Assembly (NCBI GenBank): GCA_002897675.1 | Contig: BDSU01000045.1 | Span: 149,282-213,281 of the forward strand | Length of the DNA stretch: 64,000 nucleotides | Source of the DNA: a bacterium BMS3Abin02 | GTDB taxonomy: Bacteria > Actinomycetota > Acidimicrobiia > Spongiisociales > UBA4744 | Direction: 5' to 3' | In this document: piece after piece, positions 37,902-48,175 of the stretch | How the letters are laid out: every line of letters starts with the position of its first letter | How positions within the stretch are numbered: position 1 is the first letter of the stretch | Notes under the pieces: model-generated | Databases searched by the model: none | What the model was told of the DNA's origin: nothing | Seen by the model: the letters and a program-made list of their open reading frames with translations, nothing else | Made by a program: the position numbers and the translations under genes

Positions 37902-38906
37902 ATGGCATCGATCGATAAGACGCGCCCCAACGGGAAAGCGGTAGCGAAGAGCGACCGCAGCCGCCGTGACCGGCGCAACAAACTCACCGATGAGCGAGGC
38001 AGGCTGACGACCGACCTGGTCAGTCAGTACCTCACCGCGATCGGCGAATACGATCTGCTCAGCGCCGAACAAGAGGTTGAGCTCGCTCAGAAGATCGAGA
38101 CTGGTGAAGACGCTGCCGAGCGACTCGACGCCGGTGAGTACAAGACCAAGAAGGAAGAGATCGAGCTTCGGCGCAAGGCGCGGTTCGGGAGGGAGGCGAA
38201 GGATGCTTTCCTGACCGCGAACCTCCGCCTCGTTGTGGCCAATGCGCGTCGCTACGCCAACACGTCCGGCATCGACTTTCTGGATCTCATCCAGGAGGGC
38301 AACCTCGGTCTGATTCGCGCCGTCGAGAAGTTCGATTGGAGAAAGGGCTTCAAGTTCTCCACGTACGCGACGTGGTGGATCCGCCAGGCGATCACTCGTG
38401 CGATCGCGGACAAGTCCCGAACCGTGAGGATTCCCGTGCATCTGCACGACACGCTTGCAGCCGTGCGAGCCGCGCAGGCGAGTCTGAAGGCGGAACTCGG
38501 CCGGGACCCCAAGCCGGACGAGATCGCAGAAGAGGCAGGCGTGACGGTCGACAAAGTCGAGCTGGCGCTCGGCGTCGCGGACACCGTGTCCCTGGAACAG
38601 CCCGTCGGTGAAGACGGGGCGCAGCTCGGTGACTTCATCGAGGACGAAGAGGCGACAGACCCGGTGCAGATCACCGAAGAAATGGATGTCGCGCACAGCC
38701 TGCGGATCTCCATCGATCGGCTTCCTGAACGGGAGGGGCGAATCCTCGCGCTGCGATACGGCTTCTATGACGGCGTCCCCAGGACGCTCGAAGAGATCGG
38801 CGACGAGTTCAATCTGACTCGGGAACGGATCCGACAGCTCGAGAAGCTGGCTCTGTGCCGCCTGCGGCATCCGTCCTTCGGCATTCGCGAACAGGATCTG
38901 ATCTAG
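37902..38906 (+). CDS. Sigma70-family RNA polymerase sigma factor (group 1/2)
   Basis: A 334-residue sigma factor. Region 1.2 ([19 protein letters not shown]), regions 2.1-2.4 ([19 protein letters not shown] and [17 protein letters not shown]), region 3 ([15 protein letters not shown]) and region 4.2 ([20 protein letters not shown]) are complete. Region 1.1 is essentially missing, leaving a basic N-terminal tail, as in HrdB/SigB-like group 2 or short primary factors. ATG at 37902 has AAGGAA at 37887 with proper spacing; upstream ATG 37884 has no such site. Confidence 0.9.
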   Translation: MASIDKTRPNGKAVAKSDRSRRDRRNKLTDERGRLTTDLVSQYLTAIGEYDLLSAEQEVELAQKIETGEDAAERLDAGEYKTKKEEIELRRKARFGREAKDAFLTANLRLVVANARRYANTSGIDFLDLIQEGNLGLIRAVEKFDWRKGFKFSTYATWWIRQAITRAIADKSRTVRIPVHLHDTLAAVRAAQASLKAELGRDPKPDEIAEEAGVTVDKVELALGVADTVSLEQPVGEDGAQLGDFIEDEEATDPVQITEEMDVAHSLRISIDRLPEREGRILALRYGFYDGVPRTLEEIGDEFNLTRERIRQLEKLALCRLRHPSFGIREQDLI

Positions 38907-39291
38907 ACCTCGGCCGGGAGGTGCCGGCGCGCAGTTGGCGGACAGACTGCTTGCCTGCAGCCAGGGCCCCTTTCGATTTCGGCGCGCCACTCCCCAAGGC
39001 CCCGTCCGTCTTTTCCCAAGGCGTCGAGGACACCTCCCCCAACGCTCGTCAGAGCCCTCGCTTGGGGGAGGAAATGGGTCCTTGCCGGGGGAGGAGACGA
39101 GTATTTCTCCCTCCAGTGGGCAAAGCGAGCGTTGGGGAAAGTACGGCGAAGCCGGGGGGAGTATGGCGCAGCCGGGAGGGGGGGTGTCCTGGGGGAGGAG
39201 ACAAGCATTCTGGCAGCTCGTTGCGGCCTGGTTGCCGTGAGTACGGAGGATGAGTCCGACTGGCCACAGCTTGGCTGGTAGGTTCTAGCCG
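38907..39291. other. GC-rich spacer with inverted and direct repeats
   Basis: No gene. A perfect 12-bp inverted repeat, CCCCAACGCTCG at 39037-39048 and CGAGCGTTGGGG at 39126-39137, frames a 77-bp centre. AGGACACC near 39028 is mirrored by GGTGTCCT near 39183. GGGGGAGGAGAC occurs twice, as does GGCG(A/C)AGCCGGG. It could be a decayed small mobile or REP-like element. Confidence 0.5.
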
Positions 39292-40254
39292 ATGGACAGT
39301 GACCAGCGTTTTGCCGGCTGTCACGCCGTTGTGCTTGGCGGGGCAGGGTTTCTCGGTTCGCATCTTTGTGACCGGCTCATCGAAGAGGGAGCGAGGGTCA
39401 CGGTCGTCGACAATCTGATCACAGGGCGCGAAGCGAACGTGGGCCACTTGTTCGGTCGGAGCGGCTTTGTATTCCTCTACTACGACATCACGAACTTCCT
39501 GCACGTCCCGGGCGACGTCGACTTCGTGATCCATTTCGCCTCACCGGCATCACCCGCGGACTATCTGCGATGGCCCATCCAGACGTTGAAGGTCGGATCT
39601 CTCGGGACGCACAAGGCGCTGGGACTCGCAAGGGCCAAGCAGGCGCGGTTTCTCCTTGCATCGACGAGCGAGGTGTACGGTGACCCCGCTGTGAGCCCAC
39701 AGCCCGAGTCCTATTGGGGAAACGTCAACCCGGTCGGCCCAAGGGGTGTGTACGACGAGGCGAAGCGGTTCGCCGAGGCGATGACTCTCGCGTATCACCG
39801 ACAGCACGCCGTCGATGTCCGGATAGCGCGCATCTTCAACACGTACGGTCCGAGGATGCGCCTGGATGATGGGAGAGCCGTTCCGGCATTCTTTGCCGCC
39901 GCCCTGCGCGATCAGAAGCTCCCGGTCCACGGCGACGGGATGCAGACGCGGTCGCTGTGTTACGTGGACGACCTGATCGAGGGCATCATGAGGCTGCTCT
40001 TGGCTGACGTCGTTGGGCCTGTGAACTTGGGAATGCCAGAGGAAGTGACGATTCTCGGCCTCGCCGAGATGATCCAGACCGTCGTCGGCCGACATCCCGG
40101 TATCGTCCTGGAACCGCGGCCAGAGGACGATCCGGGCGTCCGGTGTCCACAGATCGATCTCGCAACACGGGAACTGGGCTGGACGCCGACGGTCACGCTT
40201 CACGAGGGTTTGGAGCGGACGCTGCCCTGGTTTCGGGCCGCACTGCAGGACTGA
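39292..40254 (+). CDS. UDP-glucuronate decarboxylase-like NAD-dependent epimerase
   Basis: A 320-residue extended [12 protein letters not shown] binds NAD; the catalytic Tyr-Lys pair is in [11 protein letters not shown]; and [20 protein letters not shown] plus NVNPVGPRG match UDP-xylose synthases almost word for word. It likely converts UDP-glucuronate to UDP-xylose for surface glycans. It is alone on its strand except for the CBS-domain gene 66 bp downstream. Confidence 0.88.
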   Translation: MDSDQRFAGCHAVVLGGAGFLGSHLCDRLIEEGARVTVVDNLITGREANVGHLFGRSGFVFLYYDITNFLHVPGDVDFVIHFASPASPADYLRWPIQTLKVGSLGTHKALGLARAKQARFLLASTSEVYGDPAVSPQPESYWGNVNPVGPRGVYDEAKRFAEAMTLAYHRQHAVDVRIARIFNTYGPRMRLDDGRAVPAFFAAALRDQKLPVHGDGMQTRSLCYVDDLIEGIMRLLLADVVGPVNLGMPEEVTILGLAEMIQTVVGRHPGIVLEPRPEDDPGVRCPQIDLATRELGWTPTVTLHEGLERTLPWFRAALQD

Positions 40255-40319
40255 CCGGCCCGGAGGCAAACTCTCACGCTTCGCATTCCCGCTACGCTTG
40301 CCTGAGGAGGAGGTGTCGG

Positions 40320-40712
40320 GTGAAGTTGAGGGCGATGGTCGGCGGTCGAGCGGAGGTCTGCGGACCCGAGACGACGCTCCAGGTGATCTCGGAAGCGATG
40401 CTCACCACGCATGTCGGCTCGCTCGGAGTCGTGGATGGAAGACACCTGACCGGCATCATTACCGAGCGCGATGTGTTGCGGGCAGCCGCCGAGGGTGCCG
40501 ATCCAACAATGGAAAGTGCTCGAGACTGGATGACCGTCGACCCTGACGTGTTCTCGCCCGAGGTCCAGGTCTCGGAGGCCGCGCACTGGTTGCTGGAAAC
40601 GGGCTATCGCCACATGCCCGTCATGGAAGAGGGTGAGCTTCTGGGCATCGTGAGCATCAAGGACATCTTGTGGGCTCTTGCCGGTCCGTTGCCAGGTGCT
40701 GAAGAGACCTGA
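40320..40712 (+). CDS. Two-CBS-domain protein
   Basis: A 130-residue protein consisting of a Bateman pair: SLGVVDGRHLTGIITERDVL ends the first CBS repeat and RHMPVMEEGELLGIVSIKDI the second. Such stand-alone proteins bind adenine nucleotides or SAM and act as sensors. GTG at 40320 is set by a strong ribosome site GAGGAGGAGG at 40304-40313; the frame extends upstream into the epimerase gene without support. Partner unknown. Confidence 0.88.
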   Translation: MKLRAMVGGRAEVCGPETTLQVISEAMLTTHVGSLGVVDGRHLTGIITERDVLRAAAEGADPTMESARDWMTVDPDVFSPEVQVSEAAHWLLETGYRHMPVMEEGELLGIVSIKDILWALAGPLPGAEET

Positions 40713-40719
40713 TCAGCGA

Positions 40720-41361
40720 TCAGAGCATCGACCACCACTCTTTGATCGACACGAGACCCACGGCGTAGGCGAGTGATAGAGAGAGCGAGATGCGTTCACC
40801 GGTCTCCTCGATGAACTCCCACACCGGTCCTCCGTAGATCGAGTTGATGAGGTCGACGACTCCGGCAAAAATGAACAAGACGACCAGGAGAATCGTGAGT
40901 ACTCCTCTTGCTCTCCTGAGTGTTTGCAGCGGCGGACGTTTCCGAGTCCATGTCAACAGGAAAGCCAGTGTCCCGAAGAGGTCCAAGACGAGGAATTCCC
41001 CGATCTTGTGGGATCCCGACACGTCCCAGAGATTGCTCCACGCATCGATACGTAGCACTCTTGCCAGGAAATGGCCGAGAGGTGCGTGCAGAGCAACCTG
41101 ATCCTCGATTCCGATGATCAGAAAGAGCAGTGCGAGCACAGTGAACACCCGGGATCGACAACGTTTGGCAGTGACCAGCAACGCTGCAGTTATCAGCAGC
41201 GTCTTGACGACGTCCCATGCGCCCAGCAGATCCCAACGGCCGGTGAGGGACATGACGCCGCCACGAGCCATTGCTGCAGCCTCGAGGACGCCATCGATGA
41301 AGATCGCGACCGCCAGAGAGAACAGGGCGGCCTGCAGGCCTTCGATGGCAGACCGCTCCAT
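40720..41361 (-). CDS. Multi-pass membrane protein, unknown function
   Basis: A 213-residue protein with five to six hydrophobic helices. IEDQVALHAPLGHFL after helix 3 and VWEFIEETGERISLS before the last helix place acidic and His residues at membrane edges, somewhat like the broken protein at 36984-37695 (SIDKTAGFH and LLEETM). A common ancestor is possible but weak. It is convergent with the CBS-domain gene. Confidence 0.65.
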   Translation of the reverse strand: MERSAIEGLQAALFSLAVAIFIDGVLEAAAMARGGVMSLTGRWDLLGAWDVVKTLLITAALLVTAKRCRSRVFTVLALLFLIIGIEDQVALHAPLGHFLARVLRIDAWSNLWDVSGSHKIGEFLVLDLFGTLAFLLTWTRKRPPLQTLRRARGVLTILLVVLFIFAGVVDLINSIYGGPVWEFIEETGERISLSLSLAYAVGLVSIKEWWSML

Positions 41362-41415
41362 GGCTGCTTGTCTTCGCGGGCTGAGGGCGCCTCTGGGATC
41401 GGACCCTTCATATGA

Positions 41416-42172
41416 TCACGCAATCGGTACCCACACCAATGCAATCTCGTCGACGGTGGCATCGGTTTCCTCCAGGTCGATCTCGAGCGTCTCGATCGAG
41501 GCGGCCGCATTGTTCCACTTGTCCATGATCTCCGTCACGTCTTCGGCAAGTTCGGTTTCCAGGTCGTCCAAGGCAGTGGCCCTGTCCGAGTATCGCTTTT
41601 GCGCTGCGCAGACGTTCCTGCGTTCGCACCGTCTGCGATCTGCGGGAAGCCACTCCCGAGAGGCTGCATGATCCGCGCTTGCCGCTCAGGAGGGCCGACA
41701 ACAACTCGCCTGCCCCCGCGATGAGCTCCTGCTCGGGTCGGGCCTGCGTGTCCACTTCGAGGTCGCGGATCCGGCGCCGGGCAGCGGCGAGTTGACTTCC
41801 CACTTGACCGATCTTGACCCTGTAACGATCTCTGGGTTTCGCCATGGCGGCGAGCGTATCGACATCTTCACCCTTGCGGTGCGCTTCACCCTCGTCGATC
41901 CATGGCCGAAAGTCGTGCGCGTCGAGCTTTGGAAACGTCAGCAGGAGGTTGCCGATGTCTCCCTTGGGATCGATGGCGAGCACCGGAATGCCGGACAGCA
42001 GCGCTTCCTCGAGGGCGATGATGCCGAGACCGGTCTTGCCCGATCCGGTCATTCCGACGATCACGCCGTGGGTGGTGAGACGGTGACGTTCATACAGGAC
42101 CGGTTTCGCCGGGTCGTGTTTGCCGGTGGTCGGGTTCAGCGCTCCGCCGAGGTATAACTCTTCGATGTCCAT
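41416..42172 (-). pseudogene. HerA-like ATPase (DUF87/DUF853 type) with internal deletion and frameshift
   Basis: The start is intact: ATG 42172, ribosome site [20 protein letters not shown], Walker [10 protein letters not shown] and Walker B-like VLAIDPKGD. After about 115 residues it jumps to the family's C-terminal coiled region ([28 protein letters not shown]). Intact relatives have roughly 500 more residues between. The last 60 codons need a further frame change near 41597-41610, after which the frame reads a family-like end, [12 protein letters not shown]. Two independent lesions make a pseudogene the best reading. Confidence 0.75.
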
Positions 42173-42266
42173 GGGTCCTCCTGGAAGCCGGATACTACGG
42201 ACGAGCGTCGGCCCCGTGAAGGCGGGCGCGGGACCCGTTGCAGTCGAGAGCCCTCGGCGTGTCACG

Positions 42267-43394
42267 TCAGGCGAGGCGGAGTGCCTTCTCGAAGCGGGCG
42301 AGGTCTTCGTCGTTGTTGTAGAAGTGTGGACCGACGCTGATGCCGACCTCCGGCACGGCTTCGACGATGACGTGTTGCTCGGTCAGGCGGTCGGCGACGC
42401 GCTGCGCGCCCTCGACGGCGAACGCCACCGTGCCCCCGCGTCGGTTCGGATCACGATTCGTGAGCAGGGGAATCCCCAGTCGGTCACCGATCTCGATGAG
42501 CTTGCCGGTCATGCGAAGCGACTTGTCACGAATCGCCGCCACTCCGACCTCCCTGATGATTCGATAGCCCGCCCTCGCCGTGTAGAGCGCCGGCACGTTC
42601 GGGGTGCCGGACACGAAACGCCACATGCCGTCCTGCGATGCTGCGTTCTGTGTGTGGACGTCGAAGGGGGAACGGTCACCGGGCCATGCGACCAATCTCG
42701 GTTCCAGACTTGGTTGCAGCTCCTTGCGGACGTACAGCCAGCCGGCGCCGAGCCCTCCGCAGAGCCATTTCGCCGAGCCGCCGACGGCGAAGTCCGCCTC
42801 CAGTTCGACGAGATCGATCGGCATCACCCCTGCGGACTGGTATACGTCGAGGACCACCATCGCGCCGACGTCATGTGCGCGTTCGATGATCGCCTTCACG
42901 TCCTGGACGTACGAGCTGGGAAACAGGACGTGGCCGATGACCACGAGGGCTGAGCGCTGGTCGATCGCCGCGACGAACGTCTCCGTCGGGATCGTCGTCC
43001 CGTCCCAGCTCCGGACCGTGGTCACCTTCGCGCCGGGAACTCTCTCCCAGATCCGTCGGACGGATGGAAAGTTCAGATCCGTGCAGACGACCCGGTTGGC
43101 GACACCGTGCAGCGTGAAGCAGGACGCTGCAATCGACTCGGCGACGGTTACGTTCGGGACCATCGCGATCGACCCGGGCGGTGCGCCGACGATCGGAGCC
43201 AGCTCGTCGCCGACGCTCAGCGGCGTGTCCCACCATCCTTCGTTCCAGGCGCCGACCCCGCGCGTCGCCCACTCGGTCGTGTAGAGCTCCAGTTCCTCCT
43301 TGGCGTCGAGAGGCATCGCTCCGAGCGAATGGCTGACGAGGTAGGCAGCTTTCTCGAGTACGGGGAACCGGTTCCGATAGGAAGCCAGATCCAT
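42267..43394 (-). CDS. Class V aminotransferase-like PLP enzyme (kynureninase-like)
   Basis: A 375-residue fold-type I PLP enzyme. The PLP lysine is Lys209 in [26 protein letters not shown] holds the Asp that contacts the pyridine nitrogen; and [13 protein letters not shown] fits kynureninase/isopenicillin-N-epimerase-like members. The substrate is unknown. It lies downstream of the sugar cluster on the same strand, separated by 215 bp with no visible gene, so co-transcription is uncertain. Confidence 0.85.
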   Translation of the reverse strand: MDLASYRNRFPVLEKAAYLVSHSLGAMPLDAKEELELYTTEWATRGVGAWNEGWWDTPLSVGDELAPIVGAPPGSIAMVPNVTVAESIAASCFTLHGVANRVVCTDLNFPSVRRIWERVPGAKVTTVRSWDGTTIPTETFVAAIDQRSALVVIGHVLFPSSYVQDVKAIIERAHDVGAMVVLDVYQSAGVMPIDLVELEADFAVGGSAKWLCGGLGAGWLYVRKELQPSLEPRLVAWPGDRSPFDVHTQNAASQDGMWRFVSGTPNVPALYTARAGYRIIREVGVAAIRDKSLRMTGKLIEIGDRLGIPLLTNRDPNRRGGTVAFAVEGAQRVADRLTEQHVIVEAVPEVGISVGPHFYNNDEDLARFEKALRLA

Positions 43395-43609
43395 GGAGTC
43401 AGTGTACGAGGCGAGCAGGCGTCGGTGGCAAGGATCCTCGGCTCTTTGGTTCGTTCATGTGCACGGCACGACCCGGACGCCACCCGGCGCCAAGTTTATG
43501 TTCCCTTCGATTGCAGCGACCGCAGCCGGCGCCAACCTCTGATTCCGCCCGGATACGACGTGTATGCGTGCAGGCTCCTCCGCTGCCCGGGCGGTCGGTG
43601 AGAGGGCGG

Positions 43610-44812
43610 TCACCCGGCGAGCATTGGGAGCAGCCGCCGTCGCAGCACCTTGTACGAGAAGTGCTGGAGGCCGATCTCGTAGTTGCGCTCGACGATCTCG
43701 GTCCAGGCTCCAGGACCTTCGAGCCATGTGGCGACCTGCTCCACCGCGGCGCTGCTGAGCCGACCGTCCACCTCTATGCATGTGATGCCGGTCGGTGCGA
43801 TGTCGCGAACGTACACGGGGTAGCGGTTCACGAACACGGGACGGCGGTAGTAGACGGCTTCGAGCAGCGCGTTGCCGAAGCCTTCGATACGACTCGGGAA
43901 CGTGACGAGATCGGCGGCCGCGTATGCCTCTTCGAGACTGGGTCGGCCCGGCTCGCCAGTCGGGACGAGTCGGAGGTCCACGTTCAGACGTTCCGCCCGG
44001 TCACACAGAAAGCCCCAGTAGTCGCCCTCCTGGTCGCGTTCGGGATGGGTCACGACCACCTTGATGTGTGGGTCCGCCAGCTGATGGGCCAGCTGGAGGG
44101 TCAGCTCGATGTTCTTGCGGGGGATCCGCCTCGTCGACTGCAGCAACACCAGGTCTCCTGTCTGAAGGCCGGCTTCGGTACGGAATCTGGTGGGGTCGGC
44201 CCGTTCGGGCGGGTGCTCGAAGTCCATCACGTTGGGCAGCAGAGTCGCGGCGATGGCGCGCCGACGGGCGAACTCCTCGCGGGCGAGCGAATTGATGACG
44301 ATGTGCTGCATCCTGGGGGCTGGAGGGGGAAACGCCCCGTACAGGATGTCGGGCACGGCGTTCGGCCAGAACCTGGTGCGTTCCCAGAAGAAGTCGTGAT
44401 GGTGAGAGATGGAGGGGATGTTGGATTCGAGGGTGAAGTCGGTGATGCCGACACCGAGGGGCAGGTGCATCGGGATCGACAGTGCGTTCTGAGGCATGAG
44501 CAGGTCCACGTCGAAGTCGCCGACGAACGTGTGCAGTGCCCGGTTGATGGCGGCCGCCTCGGCTCGCACCTGCTCGATGGTCCCGGCCGGCCGGGTGTCC
44601 CGGCCGAAGCTGCGGCGCTGGAGGTCCCGGTTCTGGTCGGTGCCGAAGAACGCCGGCGGGTACTCGATGCCAGGCCGGTACTGCGGTCCGAGCTTCCCTG
44701 CGAACCAGACGATCTGATGACCGGCCTCTTCGAGCACCTGGGCGACCTTGCACGTCTCCAACGTGACCCCGTCGAGGCCGGCGAACCTGGTCGAGACCAT
44801 GCCGATGATCAC
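43610..44812 (-). CDS. GT-B glycosyltransferase (GT4-like)
   Basis: A 400-residue retaining-type glycosyltransferase. The N-terminus IIGMVSTRFAGLDGVTLE is the first Rossmann half with its glycine loop; the C-terminal half has ADLVTFPSRIEGFGNALLEA, the EX7E motif that binds the sugar nucleotide. The start STRFAG-DGV recalls mannosylglucosylglycerate synthase-type enzymes, but this is from memory of wording and unproven. GTG at 44812 overlaps the permease stop by 4 nt, so it is part of the transporter operon. Confidence 0.8.
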   Translation of the reverse strand: MIIGMVSTRFAGLDGVTLETCKVAQVLEEAGHQIVWFAGKLGPQYRPGIEYPPAFFGTDQNRDLQRRSFGRDTRPAGTIEQVRAEAAAINRALHTFVGDFDVDLLMPQNALSIPMHLPLGVGITDFTLESNIPSISHHHDFFWERTRFWPNAVPDILYGAFPPPAPRMQHIVINSLAREEFARRRAIAATLLPNVMDFEHPPERADPTRFRTEAGLQTGDLVLLQSTRRIPRKNIELTLQLAHQLADPHIKVVVTHPERDQEGDYWGFLCDRAERLNVDLRLVPTGEPGRPSLEEAYAAADLVTFPSRIEGFGNALLEAVYYRRPVFVNRYPVYVRDIAPTGITCIEVDGRLSSAAVEQVATWLEGPGAWTEIVERNYEIGLQHFSYKVLRRRLLPMLAG

Positions 44813-45675
44813 CCTTTGACACCTCCGGCGGTGAGGCCTTCGGTGAGGAAGCGTTCGGCCGCGAAGAACAGGATGATGACCGGAAGGGTGACGATCACCG
44901 ACCCGGCCATGAGCAGGGTCTTGGGAACCTCCACGGTGTTCATCTGCTGGAGACCCAGGGCGACCGTCCACAGGTCACGTCGCTCGATGAGGAACAGCAG
45001 GGCGAAGAGGAACTCGTTCCACGCGATCATGAAGATGTAGAGCGCAACGGCGGCGATCGCGGGCGCCGACAGCGGCAGGGTGATCTTGCGGATGACACCG
45101 AAGCGCGAGAGGCCGTCGATGAGGCCCGCCTCCTCCAGCGACGCGGGGATCGTCTCGAAGTGGCTTCTCAGCATGTAGAGCGCGACCGGAATCGTCTGTG
45201 CCAGATAGACGATGATCAGACCCGTCAGCGACGACCGCAGCCCGACCTTCGAGAAGAGCACGAACAGCGGGATGGCGATCACGACTGCGGGGAACAGGTA
45301 GACGAGCAGGATTCCCCAGCTGATCGCCTTCTTGCCGGAGAAACGCATGCGAGCGGCGGCGTAGGCGGCGAAGATCGCAAGCGTGGTGGTGACGATCACG
45401 GTGACCACGCTGACGATCGCACTGTTCTTCACGAACACGCCGAATCCTTGACCTCCGGTGAGGCCCGAGCCGAGCACCTCCTTGTAGGTGACGAGGCTCT
45501 TGATCTGCTCCCACGGGGGGAACAATCGAGCCGGGTGGAGAAGCAGCTCCTGGATGGACCGGAATGACAGGCCGAACATGTAGATGAGTGGGAAGAGCGT
45601 GATGACGATGAAGAAGATGATGCTCAGCCATTTGAGGACACCGAAGAGGCGTTCTTCGAAGACGGCGCGACTCAT
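44809..45675 (-). CDS. Carbohydrate ABC permease, MalG type
   Basis: A 288-residue inner-membrane permease with six helices. The EAA loop reads EEAGLIDGLSRFGVIRKITL, which docks an ATPase. Together with the MalF-type gene (4-nt overlap) it forms the channel for the lipoprotein at 46680-48146. No ATPase gene is in the cluster, so a shared MsmK/UgpC-type ATPase elsewhere must energise it. Confidence 0.9.
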   Translation of the reverse strand: MSRAVFEERLFGVLKWLSIIFFIVITLFPLIYMFGLSFRSIQELLLHPARLFPPWEQIKSLVTYKEVLGSGLTGGQGFGVFVKNSAIVSVVTVIVTTTLAIFAAYAAARMRFSGKKAISWGILLVYLFPAVVIAIPLFVLFSKVGLRSSLTGLIIVYLAQTIPVALYMLRSHFETIPASLEEAGLIDGLSRFGVIRKITLPLSAPAIAAVALYIFMIAWNEFLFALLFLIERRDLWTVALGLQQMNTVEVPKTLLMAGSVIVTLPVIILFFAAERFLTEGLTAGGVKG

Positions 45676-46631
45676 GCCTCATCCTCCTCGTAGAACCACT
45701 TGAAGTAGACGAACAGCAGCACCATGAGGATCGCTGCAAGAACGAGTCCCAATGCAGCCGCCGCACCGATGTCGCCGCGTCCCCGCAGCCACTCGATGAT
45801 CTTGACGGTGATGACTTGCGTGCCGGCGGCCCCGCCGGTGAGCAGGAAGATGTCGTCGAACTTGTTGAACGTCCAGATGAAACGGAGAAGAAACAGCACC
45901 GAGAAGACTCCTCGGAGCTGCGGGAGGGTCACGTACCAGAATCGCTGACTGAGGGTGGCGCCGTCCACCATCGCTGCCTCGTCGAGTTCCGCCGGAATCG
46001 CCTGGAGTCGGGCGAGGATGAACAGGAAGGCGAACGGAAAGTACCGCCAGCCTTCGAACAGGATCACCATCGTGAGTGCGAGCGGCACCTTGAGGTGGGC
46101 TCCGAACAGGGAGAGCTCGTAGAAGCGGGTACCGAGAAAATCGATGCGCTGCCCGCCCGCCGCGGCGATCCACTCGTTGGCGATCCCGAATGTCTGGTTC
46201 AGCATGAGCTGCCAGACGAAAGCGGCGGCGATCACCGGCGTGACATACGGGAACAGCATGAGCCCCCGCACGAGCGAGCGTCCCCGGAATGTTCTTCGAA
46301 CGACGAGCGCCGCCCACAGGCCCATGACCATCGACAGGATCGTGCCAAACACCGTGTATTCGAGGGTCGTCCAGATGGTCTGCCAGAAGTCGCGCACTCC
46401 GACGACGGCCCTGAAGTTCCTCAGGGTCCCCTCGAAGCGGAAGAAGTTGATGTGTTGGAGATCAATGAGCCGGAGCCGCTGAAGACTCAGCGAGATGTTC
46501 CAGATGACCGGGAACAGAACGAGCCCCAGCACGATGATCGCAGCGGGCAGGACGAAGATCCAGGCGAGACGTGCCTCGCGCCTTGCGAGAGTTCTCCGCT
46601 TCTTGGGGGGTGCTGATGTGGGAGCTGCCAT
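45672..46631 (-). CDS. Carbohydrate ABC permease, MalF type
   Basis: A 319-residue permease with six helices after a basic N-terminal tail (PPKKRRTLARRE). The EAA loop is DEAAMVDGATLSQRFWYVTL. It starts 48 bp after the binding-protein gene and overlaps the MalG-type gene by 4 nt. Partner of the two neighbouring genes. Confidence 0.9.
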   Translation of the reverse strand: MAAPTSAPPKKRRTLARREARLAWIFVLPAAIIVLGLVLFPVIWNISLSLQRLRLIDLQHINFFRFEGTLRNFRAVVGVRDFWQTIWTTLEYTVFGTILSMVMGLWAALVVRRTFRGRSLVRGLMLFPYVTPVIAAAFVWQLMLNQTFGIANEWIAAAGGQRIDFLGTRFYELSLFGAHLKVPLALTMVILFEGWRYFPFAFLFILARLQAIPAELDEAAMVDGATLSQRFWYVTLPQLRGVFSVLFLLRFIWTFNKFDDIFLLTGGAAGTQVITVKIIEWLRGRGDIGAAAALGLVLAAILMVLLFVYFKWFYEEDEA

Positions 46632-46679
46632 GCGAACTCTGAGAGGAGGGGGACGCCATCGCGTCCCCCTCCTCGTGCG

Positions 46680-48146
46680 CTATTTGAGCAGTTCGAGTTC
46701 CTGCTCGACTTCGGCTTGTAGGTCGGCTGCCGCAGTCTCGGGCGTGAGCGTTCCGTCGAGGACGTCCCTGATCGCCTTCGGAACCGGCAGTGACGTGTAG
46801 ATCGCGGTAACCAACTGCCCCTGTCCCTGGAGGAATCCCCAGCGCTGGAAGTTGTCGGCACCTGCGATCAGCTCGTTGATGACCTCTGGGCTGTAGAAGT
46901 CGCTCAATGGTGCCTTCCGATCGACACCTGTCTTGAGATCCTTCCACCCATCGATGAACTTCGTCGGATCGTCGGGCGTGCCGCGGCGCATCGGGAACTT
47001 GCCTTCCACCGAAGTGGAGAGCCAGTCGAGATAGCCGTCACCCAGCCAGAATTCGATGAACTTCTTTGCAGCATCGGTGTTCGAGCCCGTACCGATTCCC
47101 AGGTAGGAGATCTGTCCGTACTGGGCGGGTGAACCGTTCGGTCCGGCGAACGCCGGGACGAATCCCGAGTTCTTTGCCAGATAGGCCGGATCGTTCACAC
47201 ATTCGGGGCAGGTCGGCAACGCCGAGTCGCGCAGGCCCGCCATCTCGTCCATGATGAAGGGTGACCACACGATCATCGCCGCCTGGCCCGCAAAGTACGT
47301 CGCCCGAGTCGTCACCACGTCCTGGGTGCCGCCGGGGCTGTAGTTCTTCAGCAGGTTCGTGTAGAAGCGGATCGCCTCGATGCACTCGGGCGTGTCGAGA
47401 GTGACGTTGCCGGCATCGTCGGTGAGCTGACAGTCGTTCGCCAACGCGAAGTGCTCGAACGTCTGTTGGGTGAACACCGCTCCGGCATCCGTCGACGCCG
47501 TGATACCGTAGAAGTTGTTCCCCGGATCGTTGAGCGTCTTGGCGGCCAGTTCGATCTTCTGGTACGTGTCCGGGCGGTCCAGACTGTTCGCATCGAACAG
47601 GTCCTGGCGGTAGATCAGCAACTGACCCCAGCCGTCAGACGGAACGGCCGCCACCGTGCCGTTGACCGTGGCCATGTTGAGTGCACCTTGGGCGAACGTA
47701 TCCGCGCCAAGGTCCTTGACGACCTCGGCCGCCGCATCCATGTCGAGCAGCCCTTGCTCCGCCCATCCGACGGTGAAGTCGATCGGATGGAACACGACGT
47801 CCGGGAGTGTCCCGCTCGCCGCTGCCGCCACCATCGTCTCGGGGAGCGCATTCTCATCGACGTACACGGGGATGACGTTGATACCCGTCGCCGCGGTGAA
47901 GCGGTCGATGATGCCCTGGGTGATCTGGACACGCGCCGGTTGTGTCTCGGTACTCCAGAAGGTGATCGTCGGTGTCTCGACCTCGACTGTCTTGGTCTCG
48001 GTGACGATCGAGGTGACCGTCTCACCCGGAACCTGGACGGTGACCGTCACCGTCTCGGGGGTGACCTCACCAGTTGTACCGCCGCAGGCCACGGCGATCA
48101 TCGAGAACACGACCAATACCAGCAGTGCGCCTCTCCATCGTTTCAT
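46680..48146 (-). CDS. Extracellular solute-binding lipoprotein (family 1)
   Basis: A 488-residue binding protein. A signal peptide with lipobox IAVAC places the lipidated Cys at 21. A short Thr/Val-rich linker (VTVTVQVPGE) then leads to a two-lobed sugar-binding fold (ITFWSTETQPARVQIT, NGTVAAVPSDGWGQLLIYR). ATG at 48146 is set by AAGGAGG in the leader. Ligand unknown; the operon suggests glucosylglycerate or a related glucoside. An inverted repeat at 48176-48199 lies in the leader. Confidence 0.92.
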   Translation of the reverse strand: MKRWRGALLVLVVFSMIAVACGGTTGEVTPETVTVTVQVPGETVTSIVTETKTVEVETPTITFWSTETQPARVQITQGIIDRFTAATGINVIPVYVDENALPETMVAAAASGTLPDVVFHPIDFTVGWAEQGLLDMDAAAEVVKDLGADTFAQGALNMATVNGTVAAVPSDGWGQLLIYRQDLFDANSLDRPDTYQKIELAAKTLNDPGNNFYGITASTDAGAVFTQQTFEHFALANDCQLTDDAGNVTLDTPECIEAIRFYTNLLKNYSPGGTQDVVTTRATYFAGQAAMIVWSPFIMDEMAGLRDSALPTCPECVNDPAYLAKNSGFVPAFAGPNGSPAQYGQISYLGIGTGSNTDAAKKFIEFWLGDGYLDWLSTSVEGKFPMRRGTPDDPTKFIDGWKDLKTGVDRKAPLSDFYSPEVINELIAGADNFQRWGFLQGQGQLVTAIYTSLPVPKAIRDVLDGTLTPETAAADLQAEVEQELELLK

Positions 48147-48175
48147 AGTTCCCTCCTTAATGAGTCGATGTGGGG

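Noticed and set aside
43457-45040. Plus-strand 527-codon frame across the glycosyltransferase region
   Set aside because: Arg/Gly/Val-rich with no motif, antisense to the glycosyltransferase and permease genes that carry clear motifs.
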